Below are positions 32,135 to 43,811 of a stretch of DNA of 64,000 nt, one piece after another (position 1 is the first letter of the stretch; the number at the start of each line of letters is the position of its first letter). Under the pieces are notes generated by a model. The model was not told the origin of the DNA. It ran no database searches and worked only from the letters and a program-made list of their open reading frames with translations. Position numbers and translations under genes: made by a program. Origin of the DNA: Adiantum capillus-veneris (Eukaryota > Streptophyta > Polypodiopsida > Polypodiales > Pteridaceae); contig CM043953.1 in assembly GCA_014529385.2 (NCBI GenBank), forward strand, positions 112,784,549 to 112,848,548. Direction: 5' to 3'.

Positions 32135-34175
32135 TCTCTTAGCATTCGCCTTTCAACTTTGTAATATTCTAGCAATGGGTCCAATTAGTCCACCCGTAGC
32201 TATGGTCATTATCAACATTGATAATGGCATCCCACCTTTGTAATCTTCAAGAAATCTTATTCAATATGAATGGTGTTTTTTTTCACATTAGTCACCCAAG
32301 TTTTTCTTGCAACTTACATTTTAATTGTTTTATCAAATGAAGCATGTGTGGGAAGAAAATTTTCGGTGCATGAACATGTGTGTGTGTGTGTATTTGTAAA
32401 TTAACATGTGCAAAAACACTCTAGTGTATAGTATGGTTGTTGAAAACGGACCATATTGGATCTTGCAGACTCATAAGCATCCACTAAACATTGTATCTCA
32501 GTTTTCCTAAGCATCCACTAAACATTGTATCTCAGTTTTCATATGTGCAACAACCTAGTACAATACAACCTTACCTCAAGTCCATGAGACACAAAGAATC
32601 GTCCCAAATGTGTGAATTTTTCCCTATTTTCCTAAATAGGTGTTTGTTAGTCCTACTAGGCTGTGAAATCTATGTTAGACTCAAAAATTTCCTCAATCAG
32701 ATTTCGATAGCTCATTTTGCAAGAATTTTGCGACAATAGACCTTGGTAGCCTAATTTAGGCTTCTCGCTTCCATCTGTCGATTTGATTGAATTTTTTTGT
32801 GCCTCTTCGCCTTGTCCATTTGATCATCAACGTATCTTTAGTTCTTTTATCTGAGCTCATTTGCTATTTATTATTAATTTTTGATGTGTTTATTGAAAAA
32901 ATCAAAGAAAATAACAAAATGCGCTAAAAACGCAAAGTGAAAATCCAATAATTAAGAAAATCCATTAAATTACATAGCTTTATTGTTTTTTGTTGGATTT
33001 CTTTATTTTTAAGTCCCAATATCAGGAAAAATGATGAAAAATAACCAAAAAAGACCATTTTTTGATGATTTTCTCATAATATATGCACTATTTACACTCA
33101 TCGGGGAGATGTTATCAGTTAAATTCCCCTGTTGATGAATTGATAAGGGAATTATTAGGTAATTTTTCAAAAAATCACACGTTAACATCAAACTTTTTCC
33201 TCCCTCTTCAAACATTGTCCTTAATTACTTAGTTCCCTTCCATCCCTCCTAGATGGTGTACTCCGGGATGACTATGTGCATGGGTTGAACAATCGTGTCC
33301 TTGCATAGTCTTGTTTGACTCTACCATGCTTTGAAAATCAATGCAATTAAAACCATTATGTTATGCAAGAGTAGGGTCTTGAGTAACTGACTTAAGGGTT
33401 TATGATGTTGAGGTTTTCTTTTGCTATCTTCCAAAGAGAAAATCTTGTGGCTTGTGTACTCTTTGCTTGATTGTACCATCAGGATGCTTTGGCACGTTGA
33501 TTTCCTGAGTTTTTGGTATCAATATTGGTGGTTGTTGAGCTTTTACCCGCCATTGATATCTTGGTTTGTCTTGGTCAGAAGGTTATGGTTGAGTCTTTCG
33601 AGACTTAATCTTCCACTTCTGCATCGGTTTTACAGTTGGTGGAGAAGATAAGTGCTCCTTTTTCCTCCAAATCCATTTTGTGTTAGGTTCCCTACGCACT
33701 CGGAGATGAATATTTTTGTGTTTTGAACCTTGGAAACATCTTTGGTACAGTACATGATGTTTTGGGCACCCAAATTTGAATCGGCTTGTCCTTAAGCTGT
33801 GATTTTGGTACCCAAATTTTCCTGACTCCTTGCATGCTACTTGTAGCATTTTCTAAGATGGAGAAGATTGATTGCTTTATGGTTTGTTCTACTTGTAACC
33901 TCCTTTCCATTCCTCTTTGCTTGGTGCAATTGGAACAATGAGTTGTCCGCCTTTAGGTGAGAGCTTGCACTGATTGGTATTCCAATCTGGTACTGCCTTG
34001 TAAGTAAGCATTCATGATATTCCAAGAATCATTGTTTCATTCATGTGTTCATCTACTGGTAAGCATAAAAATTGCTGAGGGCATGAACATCCATGTACTA
34101 TCATATTTAAGTTGACTACTCCCAATGTCGGTGTTGGGTTCTTGTTGCATCCTTTAATAGTTAATATTCATGCTG
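32135..34175. other. AT-rich spacer, no gene recognised
   Basis: Apart from the duplication at 32471-32544, I see only short frames without motifs. The right end may include the 3' part of the minus-strand Ty3 element whose integrase starts at 34176, but no LTR could be identified. Confidence 0.45.
32471..32544. repeat. 35-bp direct duplication
   Basis: TAAGCATCCACTAAACATTG plus TATCTCAGTTTTC occurs twice head to tail, starting at about 32475 and 32510. It is a recent local duplication without a linked feature. Confidence 0.75.
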
Positions 34176-34967
34176 TCAATGACTAGGTTCACCATCTAGA
34201 GTGGACAACTTAGCTTCTCCACTTGGAGATACATCTTCAATGATAAACGGTACGTTTTCCTTTTTCTTAAACTTGGAAATGTGTTGCTTAATGGAATAGA
34301 ATAAAACTAAGTCCCCTTTTCTGAAGATTTTTGTAACTGAATGGGAATCAAAAAACTGTGTTTGTTTTTGCTTTTGTGCATAGATATGAGCTACAACTAT
34401 TAACCTTTTCTCATCAAGATTTTCTAAACCTTCTAGTCTCTCTGAAAATTTGCGTCCAATCCACTCGAGATTCTTATCTACCCTTAGTGTCGATAATAGA
34501 AATTCTATCGGCAGTATGGCATCAAGACCATAAACAAGGTTAAAGGGTGTAGCATTTAGAGCTGTCTTGAATGAAACTCTATAAGCCCATAGAGCAACAT
34601 GGAGATTCATTTCCCAAATTTTCCATTTTGAACTAACCACTTTATTCAATACCAAGCTAAGAGTTTTATTCGTATGCTCAGCTTGTCCATTTGCTTGTGG
34701 ATGATAGGGAGCAGATTTGTTATGGATGACCATAAATTCATTGAGCAGATACTCAATTACCTCATCGAGAAAATGAGTTCCCCTATCACTGACAATTTCT
34801 ATTGGCAGTCCATATCTTGTGAACACATACTCATATAAGAATGTAGCTGTGGTTCCAGCATCATTCTTTTGAGTTTCTTTAGCCTCGGCCCACTTGGTCA
34901 AATAGTGTGTAGCTACAATGATCTCTTGAGCTTGGGTTGTATAAGCAGGTGGTTGTATTGGCCCAGA
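34176..34967 (-). pseudogene. Ty3 integrase fragment (minus strand)
   Basis: The minus-strand frame begins near 34967 with GPIQPPAYTT and continues HYLTKWAEA (strand after the first catalytic Asp). It then has GLPIEIVSDRGTHFLDEVI (second Asp), YHPQANGQAEHTNKTL (catalytic Glu) and MNLHVALWAYRVSFKTA. It ends with a C-terminal domain containing FRKGDLVLFY. The frame is open for 241 codons, so it decayed little. Upstream coding stops abruptly at about 34967, where unrelated copia-like sequence begins. The same general Ty3 type lies on the plus strand at 36276-48820, which raises the possibility of an inversion. Confidence 0.85.
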
Positions 34968-36087
34968 CGGGATTTGATCTTAGTCAGACAGTTACGATAT
35001 AGTGGATGTCGGGTATCGTTGCTTGAGCGATCTTTTGCGTTGCATTTGGGTTCGCTAGTGATTGCAAGAGGTGCCAAGAGTGGTACAGGTTACCCATTGC
35101 ATGTGGATCACGGGAGAGACGGTGTTGTCTCTGTGATCATGCAGCCAGGTAGAGAGCGAGAGAGCAGGCGAGTCTCTTTTTCTCATGGGTTGCAGGGTGC
35201 TTTGCATGGAGTGCAGAGTAGTGAGCTCGTTGTGCACACAGTTGGGGCACGACTTGAGCAGTCACACAGAGAGGTGACAGAGTTAGACATGCATGCTTTG
35301 CTAGTGACTGAGCAAAGCAGAGAGTCAGTTGTGCGAGATACTTCTATGCAGGATAGACAGGTAGAGCAGTCTTGCTCTAGTGAGTCACGACAGAAGGACG
35401 TTGTGCAAGAGTCTATGCATACGGAGTTAGAGCATGAGAGCTCTAGTGAGTCACAGTAGATTGAGTGGTCATGTTTGCAGTGGATGATTGCACAGGAGAC
35501 TGAGACGTCAGCGATTATGCAATCATTCCTTTCTATGCTCGACAGTGAGCATGGGGATATAGTTGTGTAGGATATGTCTTCCAGCAGACACCTAGAGCAG
35601 CTGGTTTGCTCTGAGGTTGCACGACAGGTTGATGCGTCTTTTGTGGACAGTCACAAGATGCATGTGGCTGACACGCCTTGTCAGTCAGAGATGCCTATTG
35701 TCAGGGATATATATGTTGATGCATGCTCCGTAGAGCTAGCAGGGCCCACTAGCATTGCATCGGCATTCGGTGGTCTCCTGTATGAGATGTTGATCTTGAG
35801 ACCGGATATCGCAGCTGTAGTGGGAGCATTTGCAGTTGGGCTTGTCAGTCATTTGTTGATTGACGATGGCATAGTGCACGAGGGAGATATGCAGGTATTG
35901 CATACATACTTGCAGTACGTGTGCGGTAAGTCTGGTGGTGTATGGACTTACACGGGAGCAGGACAGTCGGATGCACACGATCACAGCCAGCCAGTGGGCA
36001 TCGGTTGAGAGCGGTTTTCTCTCGCCTTTTGTAGTCTTTAGACTAGGTTCCCTTGCTTAAAGGCACAGTCACCTTTAAGTGGGAGGT
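34968..36087 (+). pseudogene. Divergent copia-like internal region, 5' truncated
   Basis: One frame of about 180 codons (to 35459) is rich in Ser, Glu, Gln and His, with repeated SSES and VEQS-type segments. I do not recognise it. A second frame (35574-36008) contains GGLLYEMLILRPDIAAVVGA and LHTYLQYVCGKSGG, clearly aligned to the copia RT block LMYAM...TRPDIAFAVG and the ILRYL block. Purine tract AAGTGGGAGGT and an LTR follow. No 5' LTR, primer site, integrase or YVDD is present. This looks like the 3' part of a non-autonomous or strongly degraded copia element. Confidence 0.55.
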
Positions 36088-36275
36088 TGTTGGGGTATAG
36101 GCGCCTGTGCCTTGCCCGGCCGCCCAGAGTCTGGGCGCCCACTGACTTGTATACCTTATACATAGCATAAGTGTATAGGGGGCTGCTCACTCTTTGAGTC
36201 TCCCCACCCATATCTGTGTCATGTGTCTCCTTCTCTCTCTCACTCTTCGTCTGTGGTGCTCCCCGATCCCCTTCA
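36088..36275 (+). repeat. Copia 3' LTR
   Basis: 188 bases from TGTTGGGGTATAGG to CCCCTTCA, preceded by the purine tract AAGTGGGAGGT. It has the same start, tract and pyrimidine-rich end as the LTR at 19842-20033 but a different middle, so it is a related family. TAAGA follows; the matching left target copy was not found. Confidence 0.8.
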
Positions 36276-37746
36276 TAAGACCCATGATTCAGCCAAGCAC
36301 TGGGAACTGTCACAACTGTGGTGCAGAAGATCATTGGAAAAATGAATGCCCAGAGCTTGACAAAAACCTCAGGCCAGTCGAAGCTTATTGCATACAATGT
36401 TGCAAAAATGAAGGACACTTCCCTGAAGATTGTCCAAAAAATGCTTTAAACAAGGGTAAAACAGTAGTGAACACAGTCCAAGTGATACGTAGTAGCTCAT
36501 GTCTGAGAGTGAACCGATTGTTCCAATCAAGGTAATCACCAGAGCACAGGCTAAGAAAAAGAAACATAACTCCTTTGATGATTCAGAGAATACTAAAATT
36601 TCCTCTCAAAAGACCAAAATAAGCATAAGCAAAAGGTATGAGATGAGAAAACAGAAACAAAGGGCTGAAATCAAGGAGAAAGCAAAGAAGTTATTCCAAG
36701 AAAAAGTGGAAGAAACTAGAAGCAAAATCAAGGAAACCACAGTGAAATCTCGATGATCAATTTTGCTAGACAAAATTTTTGAGCCAATCAATGCAGTTTT
36801 GGAAGCTTACCAAGCGTGACTTAAAGCAGGCCAAAACATGGAAAACAAATGGAAAAACTATCCTTCTCTAGATGTGGAAGCAACTAAGCTTGAAGCTTAC
36901 CAGAATTTGGTAAGAATTACTTAAGAGATATTGGAAAAACAGAAACCCAAGCTCGAGAGTATGGCAAAACCTGAGGAGCTTGTGTTAGGAACTAGTCAAG
37001 AGAAATCCAAACTAGTGGTAGAACCCCACCTTGAAACAAAAGATACAGAACTCTTATTGCCTGACAATGAAGACGCCTTAGATGGAATTCCATTCGTAGA
37101 AGAAGATTGGCCAGGACACTTATGGGAAAAAGTTAGAGATATTAATGATGGGAGCCTAACTTTAAAGGCAGCTCCTATAGAGGAAGTTTGGTTAGACAAT
37201 CTACCTCCTGATATGGACATGGATGTACAATCCTTGTATGGGGATTGCGGCTTTGAAGCTTCAGAAATGTCTAAACCAATGAATTTGAAAACACTACCCT
37301 CTTACTTGGGAGATAACGAAGATTAATCCATAGTTTGTAGAACCACTCAGATGAAAAAACCAAAACATACCCTAGAGGTAGACAACATCCATTCAATCAT
37401 GTCTACACCCATTCAATGCACTCTTACTTTAGGAGAACTATTAAAACTCAGAGCATATTTATGGAATGATATACAGAAAACTCTAGAGAAGGTGGGGATA
37501 ACATGTTATCGCAAAAAAAAGGGAAATTGAAACACGAATTGGATAACAAAGAGATTCAATTTGTTCCAATGAACAAACTTAGAGAATAATACGAAGGGGA
37601 AGAAGGAAATACAACCCTTCCAATGAGATATAATGATATAGAAACCATGGCAATATTGGATAGTGGGGCAGGCATAGCCATAGCCACAAAAGCAGTATGG
37701 GAATCACGGGGGCAACCAGCCATTAGAACTCGAATGAAATTGCAAT
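36276..37746 (+). pseudogene. Ty3 gag and protease, left part of a split element
   Basis: It opens in a Gag zinc-knuckle region with two knuckles, CHNCGAEDHWKNEC and CIQCCKNEGHFPEDC. A Lys-rich segment follows with TRAQAKKKK, then an acidic linker (36931-37326). Retropepsin is seen as ETMAILDSGAGIAIATKAVW near 37640-37700. The frame is broken by several stops. The protease frame reaches MKLQ at the hAT insertion and continues in frame at 47151. Gag upstream of the knuckles is missing because the copia LTR ends at 36275. Confidence 0.8.
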
Positions 37747-37869
37747 CAGGGATGCATGATTTGTTATTCGACATTCGTTTTATTTGTGAATAATGGTCGA
37801 TTAATATGTTTCAAATATTTATTAGTCCGTATTATTCGTTGCCACATTAGCTTTATTCAAAATAACATT

Positions 37870-37980
37870 TTATTGCTTACATATCGATTGAATTACTGTC
37901 GATCGATATTGTATCGATCGAAACAATACGATTGATATGTATTGATTGAAACAGTATCGATCGATTCTGACATAGTATAA
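37870..37980. repeat. Left subterminal motif cluster of the hAT
   Basis: TATCGATCGA and close variants (CGATCGATATT, TCGATCGAAACAATACGAT, ATCGATCGATTC) occur about five times in roughly 100 bases. The right end has the same motifs at 46930-47040. In hAT elements, subterminal repeats of this kind bind the transposase; that role here is inference. Confidence 0.7.
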
Positions 37981-38214
37981 AAAGCCTAGACTTGCGTGTT
38001 CTAGGCACAATTCCCTTTACCAAAGTGTTAGGTTAGCCCCAACATAGAAAGGTTGAGTTGTCAACTCAAAAAAATCCTTTGATTTTTTAGAAAATAGATT
38101 ATTTTTAATGTTAAAATATTTAAAAAACAAAATGGATATATTTGAATCATCTATAATTCTAAGCAATAGAAGTTCTTCTTTAGCTCTATTGTTTTAGTAT
38201 AAATAAATAATGCT

Positions 38215-39030
38215 AAGCACGAGAGGCTATCTTTTTAGCTATAGTGTCTTAGTGCAAATGTATAATTCTAAACATTAGAGGATATACTTTTAGCTCTCTT
38301 TGTTTTAGAATATATAAATAAATAATTATAAGTGCTATAGGCTATTTTTTAAGCTATAGTGTCTTAGTGAAAATGTATAATTCTAAACATTAGAGGCTAT
38401 ACTCTTAGCTCTATTTTTTTTTAGAATAGAGCAATTAAAAGGTTACCAAAGGTTATTTAAATTGTAATACTTCTATACCTGGTTGTTTGAGTAGGGTCTC
38501 CTACTTCTAAGTATGCATACAATATACACATACATGTAGGTCTTTTGGTTGTCATGAACAAATGTTCTTACCTCCATATAGACATACAGTAGGTCCACTT
38601 AGTGCCTCATGGTTATTGTGAGACGATTCTCTTACTTTCAAGTGAGGTTTAAGGTATGAAGTATGATTCACTTGGTTGTTATCGAGCTTATAAATGAATA
38701 TGGTGGATCACCTATAGAATTCACTAGGTTGTGATCGAGCAAAAGCTCTTACCTCCTAGTGAATATAAGTCATGCATAGTACTTATGAGTCACATGGATG
38801 TTATCGAGATCATGCTCTTACCTCTATGTTGATATAGAAATTAGAGACCTCATTTATTTTAGGGTCGATTGGTTGTGTTTGAGCACTAGATCCTACCTCC
38901 AAGAGATATAGATAGTGGAATGTGAGATGACTCCATCGCTCATCTAGGTTGTCTTGAGAAAACGCTCTGTACCTCCTAGTAGCTAGGACTGTCATATCCA
39001 TTGGTTACTTCCCCTAGGCGTGGGACTCTA
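38215..39030. repeat. Tandem arrays in the left arm of the hAT
   Basis: A 115-base unit with AGCTATAGTGTCTTAGTG starts at 38237 and 38352. From about 38465 a different degenerate unit of about 70-85 bases takes over, marked by GGTTGTTATCGAGC followed by GCTCTTACCTCCTAG. Six or seven copies are visible. These are non-coding. Confidence 0.65.
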
Positions 39031-39288
39031 CACGCATTATTTTCTCAAGAGTACATGCTCGAATTGCATATAAAGTGCCTTCATGGCTTGTGGAATCCGA
39101 TTTAATATCATAAGAAATCCTATTTTGAAAGATGCACTAATGTCAACTGAGAAAAAAAGGATTCATCTATCATGATTATAATAAAATGCGAACAGAGTAT
39201 GTGGACAAAGTCAAGAGCAGTACGGAAGTGATTCTTAAGTGAATGGTGCTTGACTTTGTTCTAGTGTTTGGCTATACCATAGCGCTCG

Positions 39289-40668
39289 ACGGATGAACCA
39301 GCTGTCAAAAAAACCATTGATTAATGTCATGGTAATTTGTCACAAACATGCAATGTTTCTAGAGTCCATTGATACCTCAATGAAAGAGAAGACATATCTT
39401 TACTTAACAAGGGTATAATGAGCGAGCTATCGCTCGACTGGGTGGACCGCAGAATGTGACAGCTATTGTTACAGATAATGCTTCCAACTATAGAGATGCG
39501 GGTTTATCCATTATGGAAAAGTACACAAAAAATGTGCAACACACACCCTAAACTTACTCCTAAAGGAGATCAGCAGATTATCATTCATAAAACAGGTCCT
39601 TATTGACTCCATTCACGTAGTCAATTTTATACGGGAACATCATTTTACATATGCTTTATTTCGCTCGAAGTCTTCAAATAAATCACTTCAAATTTTCTCT
39701 TCCACAGGATTTGCTACAGCATACTATGTTTTGAATAATCTCATTGAAGTGCGAGCGGCTCTTACAAAAAATTTTGCAGATCACTGTTGGGAGGCTTGGC
39801 TCAGCAAATATCCAAGCCACCACGAAGCAGCTCAAAAATGTGTGTCCTTGGTGCAATCTCCTCTCTTTTGGAGGAACATTGACAAACTTGTTGGGGTTAG
39901 TAAGCCCTATGTGGAACTACTTAGGGTTGTTGACATAGATAAGTTTGTCATTGGTAAGGTTTATTGGATCATGTATGAGGTGCTACATCAAACCAAAGAA
40001 TACAATCACTACAGTGCAAGGGAGAGAAGACAGATCGTGCAACTTGTGGAGAAACGATGAGCTCAAATGCACCATTGCATGGTGCTGCATTTGTCTTGGT
40101 TCCAAATTTTTAGATGAACGGACAAGCTTCCAAAAAAGAGGTAATGAGAGACTTTAGAATTGTCTGCTCGCAGTTGTTGCCAGGCGACGATGGCATCGAT
40201 GCATTCCAGCAGAGTGTGGATTATGCCAATAGGGAAGGAACTTTTGGAGATACTTGGGTTCTTAATAGCGTAAAAAGGTTTTCACACCTAGTATGGTGGA
40301 AAGAATATGGAGGAGAGGTAGTTGAGTTACAACATGTGGCAACAAGGGTGCTTTTGATCGCGGCATCCAATTGTAGCTGTGAGCGCAATTGGTCTTCTTA
40401 TGATTTTGTGCACTCAAAGTGCAGAAATCGCGTAAGTCCTTCTTGTGCCGCAGACCTTGTGTACGTCTTTTTTAACATACGTCTCATTCATGCACACACA
40501 AAGATAGCCACACGGGCGACCGAAGTACACTTTGAAGTGCTTCAGACTCATGAAACGGTAGCGCAACAGAGGTGTAGCGACGATGAGATGGAGTGGGAAG
40601 TGGATTTAGAATGTTTAGATAATGAAGAGGTTGATGACCTCATGCCTACGATAGATGGTGAAATGTAA
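39289..40668 (+). pseudogene. hAT transposase remnant
   Basis: Broken frames give the hAT order. The DUF659-like block (39289-39560) has LINVMVICHKHAMFLESIDT and TAIVTDNASNYRDAG, where the Asp of VTDNASN is a catalytic residue. The insertion helix region (39565-40060) has YVLNNLIEVRAAL and SPLFWRNIDKLV. The C-terminal dimerisation block (40114-40668) has RVLLIAASNCSCERNWSS and SPSCAADLVYVFFNIRLI. The N-terminal BED zinc finger is not recognisable. At least three stops or shifts (near 39500, 40060 and 40110) break it. In active relatives this protein binds the ends and performs cut-and-paste transposition in the nucleus. Confidence 0.88.
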
Positions 40669-41103
40669 ACATCTTTTCATGATAATGTATCTACTCTATC
40701 TCACTATAGCTCACTATTGAGCTATATATCTCACTTTTCTGACTTAAGAGCAACATGCACACCTTTGGACATCTTAAACAAAATGACATCTACAAACCAA
40801 ATTCTCAACAAAATCATCAATTAGCAACTCCAAAAAGAATTCATTTCCATAAACATAGAGAGAATACAATGCCATTTCAAGAAAGGACAGGGTAATTTGC
40901 CATTAAAATTTCCAACTACAGTCTACAATGTCTTGAAGAAATTGTGATATCCACTGCTTCTTCAAGATATGCGTTCAATGCTTCCTCAAGCATATCCACC
41001 ATTTCTTGAATATCTGCCTCATGACTTGGTTATGCCTCCTCGGGCAGGGGAGAGAGAGGACCATATCGCGCTTCGTATCTGGCAACTTTTTTGGATAAAA
41101 CAA

Positions 41104-41844
41104 CTACTTCTGCTTCTTTGGCTGACAACTTCTCTTGTAGCGAGACAATGCTCTCCCTTGGCTAGCTAGTGTAGCCCTCTGAGACACGATATTGACAAAT
41201 TTTTCATGCTCTTCTGGTAGGAGCACCACTGGCCTCTTTCGTGAAGGTGGATCTGCCTCCCCGCGATGCACTTGTGCCCTTTCTTTAGCTCTTCCAAGTT
41301 TGACACTAGCGTTGAAAGAACGGTCTGTCCCAATGACGTGCTTCTTCATTATATCTTGCACGAAGACTTGCTGGATGATGTACATGGCAACTTGATTATT
41401 ATTAGGTAGACTGCACTCCTTTTGGATGAAGTGTAGAAGCAACACACGTGCGAGACCTTTGTGTTGCAAATTTGAGACTTGCTGGATGATGTACACGGCA
41501 ACTTGATTATTATTAGGTAAACTGCACTCCTTTTGGATGAAGCGTAGAAGCAACACACGTGCGAGCCCTTTGTGTTGCAAATCTGAGATTTTCAATGGTG
41601 CCGTTGTCTTGGCACAACTTGACCTCTTGAACAGTACATCTATCACAAAAAATTACGGAAAGCACTTGCATACGTCCTCCAATTTCATCGGTTTCCCCTC
41701 CAAACCCTCAGGCTCCATGGTCTTGACAAACAATGCAGAGAGGTCTTGAGCCTTGTAACGCAGGCTCTCCTGTCTGAGGATGCGTTGAGACTCCTCCTGA
41801 TCGAGCTCACCGTCGACATTGGGAGGAGCGTATGGGGCTGCCAT
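41104..41844 (-). pseudogene. Unknown ORF inside the hAT with an in-frame 37-residue duplication
   Basis: The minus-strand ATG at 41844 opens MAAPYAPPNVDGELDQEESQ. The frame runs to about 41104, interrupted by one TAA (41653-41655) that does not change the frame. A 111-base unit (41371-41481 and 41482-41592) is duplicated, so the protein repeats QHKGLARVLLL and ECSLPNNNQV-type segments. The remainder is basic, with RKRPVVLLPEEHEKF. I do not recognise a family. It faces the transposase tail to tail and follows the kinase-like frame on the same strand. It may be a separate accessory gene or the 3' exon of one cargo gene. Confidence 0.55.
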
Positions 41845-42091
41845 TTCCTATCGAATCACACGATAATAAAATATTAGATTGAAATGATAGATAACTACAA
41901 TCGATGGTACAATCAATGTTTAACATACACAATTTTAAAATTCACATCTCTCTCATCACTTTGACAACACCAATGTAATAAAATAGCATGAAATTTCAAG
42001 ACAATGGACATGAGACAAGACAAAACTATTTCATTGCAAAGTATATACACATTCTCAAATTACAAGGTATGAATTCAATTATTGAATGGCC

Positions 42092-42990
42092 TCAAGCCTG
42101 CACTATCTGGGAGTGTGCGACCAACATGCTTAATGGCTTGTAACATGCTGAGGAGATCATGTGAGGACTTGCATTGGGTGGGACTGGGAGATACACAAGT
42201 GCGCAGGACTTCCTGAGAAAAGCAATATAATTAGTGTCATCATCCTTAGGGTAAATATTTAAGGATTTCTTGAATGAATTTACAAAGGGAGTAGATATAT
42301 TGGCTACGCGTGTAGACTGGAGGATCTGTGGATATACATTTGGGAGCCACCCACAAATATCGCTTGCTCCAGGTTTCCCTTGTTGATGGGGAAGATTTGG
42401 CAACTTCGGACATGTGTTCTCTGTGGGGAACAAGGTTGCACTACCCCAATCACATATTCCCAGATATACTCTAGCGATACCAAAATGCAGCAAGATAATA
42501 CTTCCATGAACATCATTGTGAGTGATGTTATTCGCATGCAACAAGATGAAGGTTCGGAGAAATCCATTAATGATGGGACATATATTCTGCATGACAACTT
42601 CAATAGTACCCTCGACGTATTTGAAACCCTTGATCATGGCCACATTCTTCCCCTCTTTTTGGAGTCTGTCTAGCCAGTGGTAGAGGTTTCCACCATTCCA
42701 CATCTTGAAGATGAGGGTGGGAGCTCGTGTGGCATGTCTTGCCAATCTAGAGCAGCAATGAATCCACTATGGGTGATATTCATAATTGTGGCGTCATGTA
42801 GCACTATGTCATTGGCACTCTTTTGGCCATCACCCTTGACTAGTTTTCCGGTGTAAAATTCATCTGTGAAGGTCTCATGATTGACTTTCACCTTCGTGAT
42901 CATGCCGTATCTACCTTCTCCAATGCATGAAATTTGTGGAAATTCAATGCAAGCCATGTGCATGACGACAAGGTTCCATGGGTCTAAGAT
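42092..42990 (-). pseudogene. Protein-kinase-like ORF carried by the hAT
   Basis: The minus-strand translation begins with ISCIGEGRYGMITKVKV, a glycine-rich loop, at about 42940. A Lys-containing strand (FYTGKLVKG) follows, then a frameshift near 42700. Next come a hinge-like region (MWNGGNLYHWLDRLQKEGK) and a catalytic-loop-like LLHANNITHNDVHGSIILL. The last clear block is GICDWGSATLF, which matches DFG as DWG. HRD is HND, and the Asn expected five residues after the Asp is Ile in this copy, so catalysis would be impaired. Kinase folds with HND/DWG occur in atypical kinase-like families. The frameshift makes it a pseudogene. Its place between hAT ends suggests captured cargo or an accessory gene. 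Confidence 0.6.
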
Positions 42991-43008
42991 TCCCACTTTC
43001 TTGGATCC

Positions 43009-43072
43009 GGGGCATGAACCCACTACCCTCTCCCCCACAGGATTGACTCTAGCCACTAGGCCAACGCGCGCT
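43009..43072 (-). repeat. tRNA-like SINE head (possible)
   Basis: Minus strand: TTGGCCTAGTGGCTAGAG matches a polymerase III A box (TRGYNNARNNG). About 35 bases on, GGGTTCATGCCCC resembles a B box with one mismatch. Spacing suits a tRNA-derived SINE. The following bases run into the kinase-like ORF, so the ORF's first residues may be SINE-derived. No tail was identified. Confidence 0.4.
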
Positions 43073-43121
43073 CGTTGGAAGGTGTGTGTGGGATAAGTTT
43101 ATAGATCACGGTAGTGCGGAC

Positions 43122-43320
43122 AAGTTTACACCTAGTTCACACCAAGTTCACATCGAGTTCGCACTGAGTTCACACCAAATTTGGTGTTGTGTGTAGGCCC
43201 TCCCCAGTTCACACCTAGTTCACACCATGTTCACGTCGAGTTCACAGCGAGTTCACACCAAATTTGGTGTGGTGCACATATCTCCGAGTTCACTCTTAGT
43301 TCACACCTAGTTCAAATGTT
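43122..43320. repeat. AGTTCACACC decamer array
   Basis: Repeated AGTTCACACC-like decamers form two higher-order blocks (about 43128-43190 and 43209-43276). Each closes with the perfect 16-base palindrome ACACCAAATTTGGTGT. A third, partial block follows. Confidence 0.7.
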
Positions 43321-43518
43321 GATCGGACGGCCCGGATTGCACCCGCCTCGTGACGTCTACTGTGGATCATTGATCCCACCTCCTTGTTGAGGTGTCATTT
43401 AGTGACGAGGCCCTAGCCCACCCCCCACCTTCCGAATTTACTCATCCAAATTGTGGTTCCAAACATTATAATTTGGCAACGCTAAAATGTGAACGTTGAC
43501 TTTCATAAACTGAAGCGT

Positions 43519-43546
43519 CCCCCCCCCCCCCCCCCCCCCCCCCCCC
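43519..43546. repeat. Poly-C tract
   Basis: 28 consecutive C residues. Length is likely to vary between molecules or reads. Confidence 0.9.
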
Positions 43547-43811
43547 AAAACCACAAAACAACAACACCCACACACGAAACCCCATCTTGAGCTTTTTTGG
43601 TTGAACTTTGTGCATTGGGTGGGCTCATTGGGCTACCTTTTGTGACCAACAATGACATGAGCAAGAACATGAGTTGAACCTTTGTGTTGAATTTATTAAA
43701 CTTGTTTCTGAGTAAACATTGATGAAACATGTACCATATTCTCTCTTGTAGCGACTCGTTCGACCCCACGGAATGGTCATGAGAAGTTATAGGTAAGGGC
43801 ACTATATTCTT

